Source: Reyranella sp.
GTDB lineage: Bacteria > Pseudomonadota > Alphaproteobacteria > Reyranellales > Reyranellaceae
Assembly: GCF_004297405.1 (NCBI RefSeq)
Contig: NZ_SCVC01000006.1
Span: forward strand, 310,001-374,000
Direction: 5' to 3'
DNA length: 64,000 bases
Positions 35,004 through 42,535 of this stretch are shown in pieces. The notes under the pieces are model-generated. The model saw nothing but the letters and a program-made list of their open reading frames with translations. It searched no databases and was not told the origin of the DNA. A program made the translations under genes and the position numbers. Numbering within the stretch: position 1 is the first letter of the stretch; each line of letters opens with the position of its first letter.

Positions 35004-35662
35004 AGGACTGGACCCTCGCGGCAGCGCTGAACAACGCACGCTGGTGCGATGCGGTCTGCCGCGCACACGGTAAGCCGGGCCGCTTCCTGCCGCCGATCTG
35101 GGTCAATGCCGAGACAGTGCCGCGTTTCTACCCTAACGCCGTGACATTGCAGGCAGGGGAGGAGGCGCTGGAGGAGCAGCGCAGCGCTATCGACATCATG
35201 CTGAAATCGCATCTGCCCGGGCGTTGGTCGGTAAAGGACAGCTTCAGCACGCTCGATCTGTCGCGACGCGGTTTCGATGTGCTGTTCGAGGCGCAATGGA
35301 TACGTGGCGCCATGCCAGCCGGCGGCCCGTCGACGGATATCGTCTGGAGCCGTGAAACCGAGGCAACGGCGCCGTTGCCCTTCGACGATCCGAACTTCGC
35401 CATGTTCGCCGGCCGACGTGGCTACAGGGTCGTGGCGGGCGGCATGCTCTATCGCGCCGAGGGTGTCGTCGGGCTTTCCAACGTCGTGGCGGAAACTGCC
35501 GACGCGGCGGCCGTGTGGCGCTCGCTGATCCTCCTGGCGTCCCAGACTTTTCCGCGGTTGCCGCTGGTCGGCTACGAGTCGGGGCAGGAACTCGAAGCGG
35601 CGGTCGCTGCCGGCTTCGAGGCCGGCGATCCCCTCAGGGTGTGGGTGACGGCTCGGGACTGA
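35000..35662 (+). CDS. GNAT-fold-like protein of the ABC operon
   Basis: A 220-residue protein. The frame is open far upstream, but the TTG at 35000 (in a TTGA overlap with the permease stop and behind GAGGAAG) is the natural start. The second half (ADAAAVWRSLILLASQTFPR then LPLVGYESGQELEAAVAAGF) looks like the last strands and helix of a GNAT acetyltransferase, but motif A is not clear. It may act with the exporter. Its end overlaps the convergent rluA-type gene by 29 bases. Confidence 0.6.
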   Translation: MKDWTLAAALNNARWCDAVCRAHGKPGRFLPPIWVNAETVPRFYPNAVTLQAGEEALEEQRSAIDIMLKSHLPGRWSVKDSFSTLDLSRRGFDVLFEAQWIRGAMPAGGPSTDIVWSRETEATAPLPFDDPNFAMFAGRRGYRVVAGGMLYRAEGVVGLSNVVAETADAAAVWRSLILLASQTFPRLPLVGYESGQELEAAVAAGFEAGDPLRVWVTARD

Positions 35663-36377
35663 AGCCGCAAGCCTTGAGCGCGGCCAGCATATGCGGCGGC
35701 GGGGGAGCGGTGACGACGATCGGTGGTTTGGTCTGGGAGAGCGGCAGCACGATGCCGTGGGACTGCAGGTGAAGCTGCTTGTTCGGCTCGGCCTTGCCGT
35801 AGAGCCGATCGGCGATCACCGGACACCCCGCTGCAGCGCAGTGCACGCGGATCTGATGGGTGCGACCGGTTTCGGGCTTGAGCTCCAGCCAGGTGATGCC
35901 CGAGCCACGCCCCAGCACTTTATAGCGCGTCAAAGAAGGCTGGCCCTTGGGCGACACTTTCACCGACCAGCCGCTGCGCGTGTTGACCTTGAGAAGCGGC
36001 ATGTCGAACACGCCTTCTTCGGCCGGCGGGGCACCTTCGACGATGGCCCAATAAGTCTTCTCGGTATCGCGGCCCGAGAAGAGGCGGCCGAGCTTCGCCA
36101 GCGCCTTGGGATGCCGACCCAGTACCAGCACACCCGCGGTATCGGCATCCAGCCGATGGGCAAGCGCCGGCGGCCGCGGCAGGCCAAAACGCAGGTCGTC
36201 GAAGCATTCCTCGAGGTTGGGTGCACCACTGGGGCCTGCATGCACGGCAAGACCAGCCGGCTTGTCGATCACCAGGATTAGTCCATCGCGATGCAACACT
36301 CTCGCCTGGATTTCCTCGGCTGTGAGCGGAGGAGGGCGACGCCGTGCCGGCGCCGTCTTCAATCCAGGGCGGGCCAT
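35634..36377 (-). CDS. RluA family RNA pseudouridine synthase
   Basis: A 247-residue enzyme that isomerises uridine to pseudouridine in RNA. The catalytic Asp lies in HRLDADTAGVLVL (motif HRLDxxTSG); KPAGLAVHAG, GRHPKALAKLGRLF and the KPETGRTHQIRVHCAA block are family-typical. There is no S4 domain. The ATG at 36377 is used; a GTG at 36389 would add four residues. It overlaps the amidase gene by 19 bases at its start. rRNA or tRNA target unknown. Confidence 0.92.
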   Translation of the reverse strand: MARPGLKTAPARRRPPPLTAEEIQARVLHRDGLILVIDKPAGLAVHAGPSGAPNLEECFDDLRFGLPRPPALAHRLDADTAGVLVLGRHPKALAKLGRLFSGRDTEKTYWAIVEGAPPAEEGVFDMPLLKVNTRSGWSVKVSPKGQPSLTRYKVLGRGSGITWLELKPETGRTHQIRVHCAAAGCPVIADRLYGKAEPNKQLHLQSHGIVLPLSQTKPPIVVTAPPPPHMLAALKACGFSPEPSPTP

Positions 36378-37783
36378 CGATCGAGCCACCTCTCGCTGGC
36401 TTCATAGAGCGCGGCTGCATGCAGCACCGATGCTTCGTCCCGGAAGCGGCCGACGAATTGCAGCCCGATGGGCAGGCCCTTGGCGTCGTAGCCGCAGCAG
36501 AGCGACAGGGCAGGGTGGCCGGTGATGTTGAAGGGCATGGTGTAGGGGAACCAGTTGCGCCGGAGTTCGCCCACCTCGACGCCGTCGATCTCGATCGGAT
36601 CGAACAGGTCCTGGTCGATCGGCAGGGCCGTTCGCGAGAGGGTGGGCGTCACGAGGTAGTCGGCCATCTCGAACCAGCGCTGGACCATGCGGAAGAGTTC
36701 GCTGCGCTGGAACATAGCCCGCTGATAGTCGGCGCCCGACCAGTCGGAGGCCATCGCGACCTGACGCACCAGCGAGGTCGACATGCGATTGCCGTCGCGG
36801 CGGATCATCTCGTCGAAACGCGCCCGCCAGGTCGTGTGGTTGATGACCTTCCACACCGGCTCCATGTCCGGCAGCGTTTCCGTGAGTTCGACCAGCTCGG
36901 CGCCGAGCTCGCGTAACCGGCCCAGCGCCTGCTCGAAGGCCGCGCGCACGTCCTTGGCAACGGCCGTGTTGCCCAAGGTCAGGCTGTAGAGGATGCGCTT
37001 GCCCTTGAGGTCGCCCTCGGCACGGGCCGCCGAAAGATAGTCTTGAGGCGCGACGCCGATCGACCAGGGATCGGAGGGATGCGGCCCCGCCATGGCCTGG
37101 AGCATCAGCGCCGTATCCATCACCGTGCACGTCATCGGCGTGACATAGGTGTAGTTGCCGAAGGCATCGGCGACCTGGCTGTGCGGGATGACGCCGTTGC
37201 TCTGCTTGAGGCCGACCATGCCGTTGGCGGCGGCGGGAATGCGCGTCGAGCCCCCGCCGTCGGTAGCAATGCCGATCGGGCCGATGCCGGCAGCCACCGC
37301 GACGGCGGCGCCTCCGCTCGATCCACCCGACGTATGTTCTGCACTCCAGGCGTTGCGCGTCCGGCCGAACAACGGTGCGTCGGTCAACGCCTTGTGGCCG
37401 AACTCCGGTGTCGTGGTCTTGCCAAACAGAATCGCGCCGGCCTGCTTCAGGCGCGCGGCGCAGACGGCGTCTTCCTTCGGGACATTGTCCTCATGCAACA
37501 GCGAACCGAAGGTGGTGCGCACACCTGCCGTGTTCACCAGATCTTTGGCGGCGAAGGGAATGCCGTGCAGCAGGCCGAGCTTTTCGCCCTTCATCACGGC
37601 GGCTTCGGCTTCCCGAGCGGCGGCGCGCGCCTGCTCCGGCACCAAAGTGACGAAGCAGTTCAGGACAGGCTGCAGTTTCTCCGCGCGCGCCAGCACGGCA
37701 TCGGTGAGTTCGACGGGAGAGATTTCCTTGGCGGTGATGCGGGTACGCAGGTCGGACGCGGGCAGGCGTGTGAGGTCGGTCAC
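36359..37783 (-). CDS. Amidase (amidase signature family)
   Basis: A 474-residue amidase. Catalytic Lys in PFAAKDLVNTAG, cis-Ser and nucleophile Ser in HTSGGSSGGAAVAVAAG and DGGGSTRIPA. The start GTG at 37783 overlaps the stop of the FAH-type gene in a GTGA, so both are in one operon reading on to the rluA-type gene. The frame is open to 37858, but that part lies inside the FAH gene. It likely hydrolyses an amide made or used in this pathway. Confidence 0.92.
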   Translation of the reverse strand: MTDLTRLPASDLRTRITAKEISPVELTDAVLARAEKLQPVLNCFVTLVPEQARAAAREAEAAVMKGEKLGLLHGIPFAAKDLVNTAGVRTTFGSLLHEDNVPKEDAVCAARLKQAGAILFGKTTTPEFGHKALTDAPLFGRTRNAWSAEHTSGGSSGGAAVAVAAGIGPIGIATDGGGSTRIPAAANGMVGLKQSNGVIPHSQVADAFGNYTYVTPMTCTVMDTALMLQAMAGPHPSDPWSIGVAPQDYLSAARAEGDLKGKRILYSLTLGNTAVAKDVRAAFEQALGRLRELGAELVELTETLPDMEPVWKVINHTTWRARFDEMIRRDGNRMSTSLVRQVAMASDWSGADYQRAMFQRSELFRMVQRWFEMADYLVTPTLSRTALPIDQDLFDPIEIDGVEVGELRRNWFPYTMPFNITGHPALSLCCGYDAKGLPIGLQFVGRFRDEASVLHAAALYEASERWLDRWPALD

Positions 37784-38919
37784 CGGAGCAACCCTCTCGC
37801 GGCGAGGTTCCGCATCAACGCGGTGGTACCGAAGGTCCAGGGCGGGATCTTGTCGCAATGATTTACCTTGTTGGTGAGCGTGCCGAGCTTGGGCGAGCGA
37901 ATCGAGACCAGGTCACCGACCATATGCGTGAATCCCGTGCCACCTGGTTTGCGTGGCTCTGTCGGCGCGAACAACGTGCCGGTCATCAGGGCCATGCCGT
38001 CGGGATACTGATGCGCGCCGCCCATGGCCTGCCGGACAAGATCGGTCGGATCGCGGCTGATCTTGGAAAGATCGCTCTGGCCGCGAAGACGGAACTGATC
38101 AGGCCCAGTCACTTCCAGTTCGACCTTGGCCTGACGCACGTCGTCGAGCGTGAAGGTCGAATCGAAAAGCCGGATGAAAGGACCGACCGCACAGGAGGCG
38201 TTGTTATCCTTGGCGATCCCCAGGAGCAATGCGCTGCGGCCTTCGATGTCGCGCAGGTTTACATCGTTGCCGAGCGTGGCGCCGACAATATTGCCTTTCG
38301 CGTTTACGATCAGGGTGACTTCGGGCTCGGGGTTGTTCCAGTCTGAGTCGGAGCGAATGCCGATCTCCGCGCCATAGCCGACGGCCGCCATCGGGGGCGC
38401 CTTAGTGAAGATTTCGGCGTAGGGGCCGATGCCGACTTCCAGGTAGGGCGACCAGGCACCGCGTGCCATTAATGTCTTCTTGAGCGCGTCGGCTTCGGGC
38501 GAGCCCGGCTTGATGGTGCTGACGTCGGCGCCGATGATCGTGTTCAGTTCCCCACGCACCTGCTCGGCGCGGCCGGGATCACCCTTGGCATGCTCCTCGA
38601 TCAATCGCTCCAGCAGGCTCACCGCGAAAGTGACGCCCGCGGCCTTGATGGCCTGCAGGTCAATCGGGGCCAGAAGGTCGCCGACCAGGTCCTGCAGCGC
38701 ACCGATCCGCTCCCCTGGCGAATTGCGCGCGAGGCCTGCTGGATCCGGCGCGTTGCAGAGGTCGGCCATCGTCGGCACCGTCGCGGAGAGGTCGAACACG
38801 CCCTCCGCACGCACCGCTACGACTGCAGGACCGGCTGGTCTTCCCTTGCGCCAGAGCCGCCCCACCAGGGTGCCGGCGGTGCCGTCGTCGGGAAGAATCT
38901 CGCTAAGCGATGGTGGCAC
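37780..38919 (-). CDS. Fumarylacetoacetate hydrolase-family protein (keto-deoxy-sugar-acid dehydratase-like)
   Basis: A 379-residue FAH-fold enzyme. The metal-binding block is in PEPEVTLIVNAKGNIVGATL; NDVNLRDIEGRSALLLGIAK and DNNASCAVGPFI match the 2-keto-3-deoxy-arabonate dehydratase branch. The GTG at 38919 starts the family N terminus; the frame is open to 39774, which overlaps the divergent gene and is not real. It is divergent from the DHDPS-family gene, a common partner in keto-deoxy sugar acid breakdown. Confidence 0.82.
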   Translation of the reverse strand: MPPSLSEILPDDGTAGTLVGRLWRKGRPAGPAVVAVRAEGVFDLSATVPTMADLCNAPDPAGLARNSPGERIGALQDLVGDLLAPIDLQAIKAAGVTFAVSLLERLIEEHAKGDPGRAEQVRGELNTIIGADVSTIKPGSPEADALKKTLMARGAWSPYLEVGIGPYAEIFTKAPPMAAVGYGAEIGIRSDSDWNNPEPEVTLIVNAKGNIVGATLGNDVNLRDIEGRSALLLGIAKDNNASCAVGPFIRLFDSTFTLDDVRQAKVELEVTGPDQFRLRGQSDLSKISRDPTDLVRQAMGGAHQYPDGMALMTGTLFAPTEPRKPGGTGFTHMVGDLVSIRSPKLGTLTNKVNHCDKIPPWTFGTTALMRNLAARGLLR

Positions 38920-38979
38920 TGGACGTCTCCGGCGCTTCGTTGCAGAAAAGGCGCGCCACTCCCTGGGAGAAATCAAATC

Positions 38980-39921
38980 ATGGCCGCAGCGCGGATCAAA
39001 GGCGTTCTTTCGCCGGTCGTCACCCCCTTCAAGCGTGACCTGTCGCCGGACGTCGGCCGCTTCATCGCACATTGCAAGTGGCTGATCAGCCAGGATTGCG
39101 GCCTGGCGGTATTCGGCACCAATTCGGAAGCCAATTCGATGTCGGCCCAGGAGCGCATGAGCCTCCTGGACGCGGTCGTCGCGGCGGGTGTGCCGACCGA
39201 TCGCATGATGCCGGGCACGGGTGCCTGCTCGATCAACGAAGCGGCCGAGGTGAGCGCGCATGCGACCAAGCTCGGTGTCGGCGGCGTGCTGATGTTGCCG
39301 CCCTTCTACTACAAGGGCGTTCCGGAGGAGGGGCTGTTCCGCTTCTTCTCCGAAGTCGTGCAGCGGGTCGGTGACGACCGCCTGCGCGTCTATCTCTATC
39401 ACATCCCGCCGGTCTCGGCCGTGCCGATCACCCACAAGCTGGTCGAGCGGCTGATGAAGGCGTACCCGAAGCAGATCGCGGGCATGAAGGATTCGTCCGA
39501 CGACTGGCCGCACACCAAGAGCATGATCGACGCCTTCGCCAAGGATGGCTTCGATGTCTTCTCCGGCAACGAGAAGCCGTTGATCGAGAACATCAAGTCG
39601 GGCGGCGCGGGCTGCATCAGCGCCACGGCCAACATCAATCCGAGCAAGATCGCCGAGACCTACAAGACCTACGCGACGCCGGAAGGCGCGAAGCTGCAGG
39701 CCTGGATCAACGAGGTCCGCGGCGTCATGCAGGGCTATGTGATGATCCCGGCGCTGAAGTACTGCATCGCGCATTACGGCAGCGACGCTGCCTGGACGCC
39801 GGTCCGTCCGCCGCTGGTCGAAGCTGACGAGAAGGCGGGCAAGGACATGATCGCCAAGCTCGACAAGCTCGGCTTCACAATGCCCGGCCTCAAGCAGGCG
39901 ATGGCCGTCGCCGCGGAATAG
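38980..39921 (+). CDS. Dihydrodipicolinate synthase family aldolase/dehydratase
   Basis: A 313-residue TIM-barrel enzyme. The Schiff-base Lys170 in AGMKDSSDD, Tyr140 in YLYHIPPV and FGTNSEANSMSAQER are intact, as in DapA/NanA/KDG aldolases. With the divergent FAH-type gene (60 bases apart) a role in 2-keto-3-deoxy sugar acid breakdown is likelier than lysine synthesis. The ATG at 38980 follows GGGAGAAA. Confidence 0.87.
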   Translation: MAAARIKGVLSPVVTPFKRDLSPDVGRFIAHCKWLISQDCGLAVFGTNSEANSMSAQERMSLLDAVVAAGVPTDRMMPGTGACSINEAAEVSAHATKLGVGGVLMLPPFYYKGVPEEGLFRFFSEVVQRVGDDRLRVYLYHIPPVSAVPITHKLVERLMKAYPKQIAGMKDSSDDWPHTKSMIDAFAKDGFDVFSGNEKPLIENIKSGGAGCISATANINPSKIAETYKTYATPEGAKLQAWINEVRGVMQGYVMIPALKYCIAHYGSDAAWTPVRPPLVEADEKAGKDMIAKLDKLGFTMPGLKQAMAVAAE

Positions 39922-39951
39922 GGAACACTTAGGTAATCTCTAAACTATTTC

Positions 39952-39979
39952 TTGCTGTTTGAAGTGAGGCACCTATAGT
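39952..39979 (+). promoter_or_regulatory. Candidate promoter of the GST-ArsR operon
   Basis: TTGCTG at 39952-39957 and TATAGT at 39974-39979 with 16 bases between. The -10 lies inside the left arm of the 40-bp inverted repeat, so a bound repressor would block it. Confidence 0.45.
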
Positions 39980-40006
39980 TAGGTAAATACCTAACTATAG
40001 GTGCCT
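39967..40006. promoter_or_regulatory. 40-bp perfect inverted repeat, operator of the GST-ArsR operon
   Basis: Two 19-bp arms (39967-39985 and 39988-40006) pair perfectly around AA. It ends two bases before the GTG of the GST gene and covers the likely -10 and start of transcription. TTAGGTAA recurs upstream at 39929-39936 with a loose dyad to 39943. An ArsR-type repressor is the second gene of the operon, so self-regulation is the simplest reading. As RNA it would form a very stable hairpin that could hide the ribosome site. Confidence 0.75.
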
Positions 40007-40008
40007 CC

Positions 40009-40674
40009 GTGTCTTTGAAATTCCACTCGCATCCGCTTTCCTCATTTGGCCAGAAAGCGGTCATCGCTCTCTACGAGAACGACACACCGTTCGAGTTCTG
40101 CCTGGTCGATCTCGCCAATGAGAAAGGTCGCGCCGAGTTCCTGGCGCTCTGGCCTCTAGGCAAGATGCCGGTCCTTCAGGACGATGCCCGCGGCCGCACG
40201 ATCCCCGAAACGAGCATCATCATCGAGTATCTGGCGCAGCACTATCCGGGGAAGCAGGTCCTGGTTCCCACCGAACCTGAGGCAGCGCTGCAGGTTCGCT
40301 TGTGGGATCGCTTTCATGATCTCTACGTGGCTCAGCCGATGCAGAGGATCGTCGAGGAGCGGCTGCGGCCGGCCGACGGTAAGGACCCGCATGGGCTCGC
40401 AACGGCAAAGACGCACCTGCATAAGGCTTACGACATCCTTGATCGCGAGATGGGCAGCAAGACCTGGGCAGCGGGCGAGAGCTTCACCATGGCCGATTGT
40501 GCCGCTGCGCCGGCACTGTTCTACGCCAACGAGGTGCAGCCATTCGGCAACAGTCACGCCGCTCTGGCGCGGTACTTCGAGCGGCTGATGGCGCGTCCGT
40601 CCTTTGCTCGTGCCGTCGAGGAGGCGAAGCCCTTCTGGCACTTCTTTCCCAAGGAGAGCGAGGCCAGCAAGTGA
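40009..40674 (+). CDS. Glutathione S-transferase family protein
   Basis: A 221-residue GST with an N-terminal thioredoxin domain (FHSHPLSSFGQKAVIALYEN; WPLGKMPVLQ with cis-Pro; PETSIIIEYL) and a helical C-terminal domain (AAGESFTMADCAAAPALFY). Starts with GTG right after the 40-bp inverted repeat and with almost no leader. Its stop overlaps the GTG of the ArsR-type gene (GTGA). Under control of that regulator it would remove electrophiles or organic toxicants. Confidence 0.9.
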   Translation: MSLKFHSHPLSSFGQKAVIALYENDTPFEFCLVDLANEKGRAEFLALWPLGKMPVLQDDARGRTIPETSIIIEYLAQHYPGKQVLVPTEPEAALQVRLWDRFHDLYVAQPMQRIVEERLRPADGKDPHGLATAKTHLHKAYDILDREMGSKTWAAGESFTMADCAAAPALFYANEVQPFGNSHAALARYFERLMARPSFARAVEEAKPFWHFFPKESEASK

Positions 40675-41012
40675 ATGCCGCTGCCGTTGCCGGCGGGCAG
40701 GTCGGGCCTTCGCTCGATCTCGTCTTTCAGGCGCTGGCCGATCCCAGCCGGCGCGCCATCGTCGAGCGTCTCGCCCGCGGGCCGGCCTCCGTCAGTGAAC
40801 TTGCCCAGCCACTTGAGATGGCGTTGCCGTCGGTGCTGCAGCATCTGCAGCTTCTCGAAGCGAGCGGGCTGGTGCGCTCGGCGAAGACCGGGCGTGTCCG
40901 CACCTGCCGCATCAACTCGACAGCGCTCGATCAGGCCGAGCGCTGGATCTCGCGCCGTCGCTCGGCGATGGAGCGGGCCTTCGACAGGCTGGGTGACTTC
41001 CTCAAGGAGTAA
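40671..41012 (+). CDS. ArsR family transcriptional regulator
   Basis: A 113-residue winged-helix repressor (SLDLVFQALADPSRRAIVER, then VSELAQPLEMALPSVLQHLQ and a SGLVRSAKTGRVRTCRIN wing). There are no metal-binding Cys clusters except one in the wing (RTCR), so it probably senses a non-metal ligand, as SdpR/PigS-like members do. It starts with GTG overlapping the GST stop. The 40-bp inverted repeat before the GST gene is its likely site. Confidence 0.9.
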   Translation: MNAAAVAGGQVGPSLDLVFQALADPSRRAIVERLARGPASVSELAQPLEMALPSVLQHLQLLEASGLVRSAKTGRVRTCRINSTALDQAERWISRRRSAMERAFDRLGDFLKE

Positions 41013-41024
41013 CGACGAAGGCGT

Positions 41025-41450
41025 TCAGCCTCGGAGCTGGATCACCCCGGCATCTGTCGGGCGAAAGCCGCAAGCGTCGAAGTAGAAGCTACGCAGGTGC
41101 GGATCGAAATCGACGTGCAGCCATTCGCATCCGGTAGCCTTTGCCTGCTTGATGGCTTCCTCAACCAGCAACGTAGCGAGACCCTTCCGCCTCATTGGTT
41201 CGGCTATTACGGTGTCGAGCAGGAAAGCATGAACGCCGCCATCCCAGGCGACGTTGACGAAGCCGATCAGCCTCCCGGCGAGGCGCAGGCAGACCCAGCC
41301 AAGGCTGTAGCGTTCAACCTGCGTTACCCAATCATCCTGCAGAAGCCTGTGCCCGAAGCCTTCGGCATGGAGGGCGTTCAGCTCGTCGTTCGTAAAAGCA
41401 CCGCGCCATTCGAGCAACGGAGCCGCCTGTTTGTGTCGATCATCCTGCAT
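41025..41450 (-). CDS. GNAT family N-acetyltransferase
   Basis: A 141-residue GNAT: strand LAGRLIGFVNVAWDG, then HAFLLDTVIAEPMRRKGLAT with the acetyl-CoA pyrophosphate loop (RRKGLA) and FYFDACGFRPTDAGVIQL at the end. Substrate unknown. It is convergent with the ArsR-type gene (12 bases). Upstream it faces the strong promoter of the leader-peptide unit on the other strand. Confidence 0.9.
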   Translation of the reverse strand: MQDDRHKQAAPLLEWRGAFTNDELNALHAEGFGHRLLQDDWVTQVERYSLGWVCLRLAGRLIGFVNVAWDGGVHAFLLDTVIAEPMRRKGLATLLVEEAIKQAKATGCEWLHVDFDPHLRSFYFDACGFRPTDAGVIQLRG

Positions 41451-41491
41451 GAGGCTACAATGCCACTGCAGCTGCTGTGTTGCCGAACGAT

Positions 41492-41521
41492 TTGACAGCG
41501 ATCAGTGCGCACCCGTATAAA
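41492..41521 (+). promoter_or_regulatory. Strong sigma-70-type promoter
   Basis: TTGACA (41492-41497), 18 bases, TATAAA (41516-41521): a perfect -35 and near-perfect -10 that is rare in this GC-rich sequence. Start of transcription would be about 41528, the A of the leader-peptide ATG, so the message would be leaderless. Confidence 0.75.
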
Positions 41522-41527
41522 ATGCAC

Positions 41528-41578
41528 ATGATCATGAACCTGCTCCGCAAGGGTTGGTACTTTACGTCGCTTACATAG
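41528..41578 (+). CDS. Candidate leader peptide with Trp-Tyr-Phe run
   Basis: A 16-residue frame MIMNLLRKGWYFTSLT ends in TAG at 41576-41578. TGG TAC TTT at 41555-41563 gives three aromatic residues in a row. It begins at the predicted transcription start, as known leaderless attenuator peptides do in alphaproteobacteria (the trp leader of Sinorhizobium). A terminator-like hairpin follows at 41607. A second ATG at 41534 would give 14 residues. Ribosome stalling here at low charged aromatic tRNA would change the hairpin downstream. Confidence 0.6.
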   Translation: MIMNLLRKGWYFTSLT

Positions 41579-41635
41579 GCGGCGCGAAAGGTCATGACCT
41601 GACGAAAAGCCGCCGCTCCCGGCGGCTTCTTCGTT
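41578..41635 (+). promoter_or_regulatory. Attenuator: terminator hairpin with competing arm
   Basis: AAGCCGCCG (41607-41615), loop CTCC, CGGCGGCTT (41620-41628) and then CTTCGTTT: a rho-independent-type hairpin with a short T-rich tail. An upstream GGCGGC (41578-41583) can pair instead with GCCGCC at 41609-41614, which would break the terminator. A perfect palindrome AGGTCATGACCT (41589-41600) lies between. This is the layout of a transcription attenuator for the GNAT genes downstream. Confidence 0.6.
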
Positions 41636-41684
41636 TCTAGACCTGGCCTCCGGGCCGCGGCGGGACCGCAAACCGGAGGACGAG

Positions 41685-42140
41685 ATGTCGATCATCGAAG
41701 CAGAGTTGGAACCGGCGGCGCCACCATTGGCGATCCGCGTGCGGCTGGCTGGGCCGCGTGACCTCGAAGAACTATGCGAACTGCTGGACGACCGTGCCCA
41801 TGCGCGTGATCTGGTCCTAACCTGGCTGGAGACGCCGGGCACCACCCTGTTGGTCGCGCAAAGCGAGATCGGCGTGCTTGCCGTGGCCGTGCTGGTCACG
41901 CGGTTGGTACCGCTGGAAGGCAGCGGTGCGCACAAGGTGATCGAAGTCGACAATCTCGTGGTGCGCGCGGATCAGCGCGGCCGGCGCATCGGCCGGCGCC
42001 TGCTTGCCGCTGCCGTCGAGTGGTCGCGCCAGCGCCGCGCCGTGCAGGTCGAGGCCGTTGTCGGCGAGGGGGCGGCCAAGCGGTTCTATGAGAATTTCGG
42101 CTTCGCCGTCGCCAATGATCGGCTGGTGCTGGCGGCGTGA
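41685..42140 (+). CDS. GNAT family N-acetyltransferase
   Basis: A 151-residue GNAT with a complete core: VRLAGPRDLEELCELLDD, KVIEVDNLVVRADQRGRRIG (acetyl-CoA loop QRGRRIG) then RRLLAAAVEWSRQR and FYENFGFAV. GGAGGACGAG precedes the ATG at good spacing. It is the first full gene after the aromatic leader peptide, so it may acetylate an aromatic amino acid or analogue (inference). The next GNAT-like gene starts in its stop (GTGA). Confidence 0.9.
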   Translation: MSIIEAELEPAAPPLAIRVRLAGPRDLEELCELLDDRAHARDLVLTWLETPGTTLLVAQSEIGVLAVAVLVTRLVPLEGSGAHKVIEVDNLVVRADQRGRRIGRRLLAAAVEWSRQRRAVQVEAVVGEGAAKRFYENFGFAVANDRLVLAA

Positions 42141-42454
42141 CGATCGCCATTCGCCCCACGCGGCTCGAAGATCATGCGGCGCTCTGCGCATTGTTCGATG
42201 AGCTGGACGAGTTCCACCGTCAGGCGCGGCCGGACTTCTTCCGGCCGTTCGACGGGCCAGCGCGCACACTCGGCCAGATCGAGCAATGGCTGGAGGGGCC
42301 GGGCTCGACCGTGCTGGTGGCGGAAGAGGCGGGCGACACCGTGGGCCTCGCTGTCCTCTTCATGCGCCCGGCATCTACCTTCGCTGGCGCCCGCCGTTTC
42401 TACGAGCGCTTCGGTTTTGCATGGTCGCTCGACCGGCTGATGATGCTGGAATAA
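42137..42454 (+). CDS. GNAT-like protein lacking the acetyl-CoA loop
   Basis: A 105-residue protein with the N-terminal part of a GNAT (IRPTRLEDHAALCALFDELD; VLVAEEAGDTVGLAVLF) joined straight to the C-terminal motif (GARRFYERFGFAWSLDRLMM). The usual piece of about 45 residues with the Q/RxxGxG/A pyrophosphate loop is missing without a frameshift. Normal GNATs are about 140-160 residues. It begins with GTG overlapping the previous stop. It is probably inactive as an acetyltransferase; a role as partner of the upstream GNAT is possible. Confidence 0.8.
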   Translation: MTIAIRPTRLEDHAALCALFDELDEFHRQARPDFFRPFDGPARTLGQIEQWLEGPGSTVLVAEEAGDTVGLAVLFMRPASTFAGARRFYERFGFAWSLDRLMMLE

Positions 42455-42535
42455 TCGACAGGTGGAATTGCCCGGCGATGTGATATGATTGCTATTCTTG
42501 CACATCCGGTGCCGGACAAATGTGCAGGAGTGGCC

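Noticed and set aside
38920..39774. N-terminal extension of the FAH-type gene by 285 codons
   Set aside because: It would cross the divergent DHDPS-type gene and lacks family similarity; the GTG at 38919 gives the known start.
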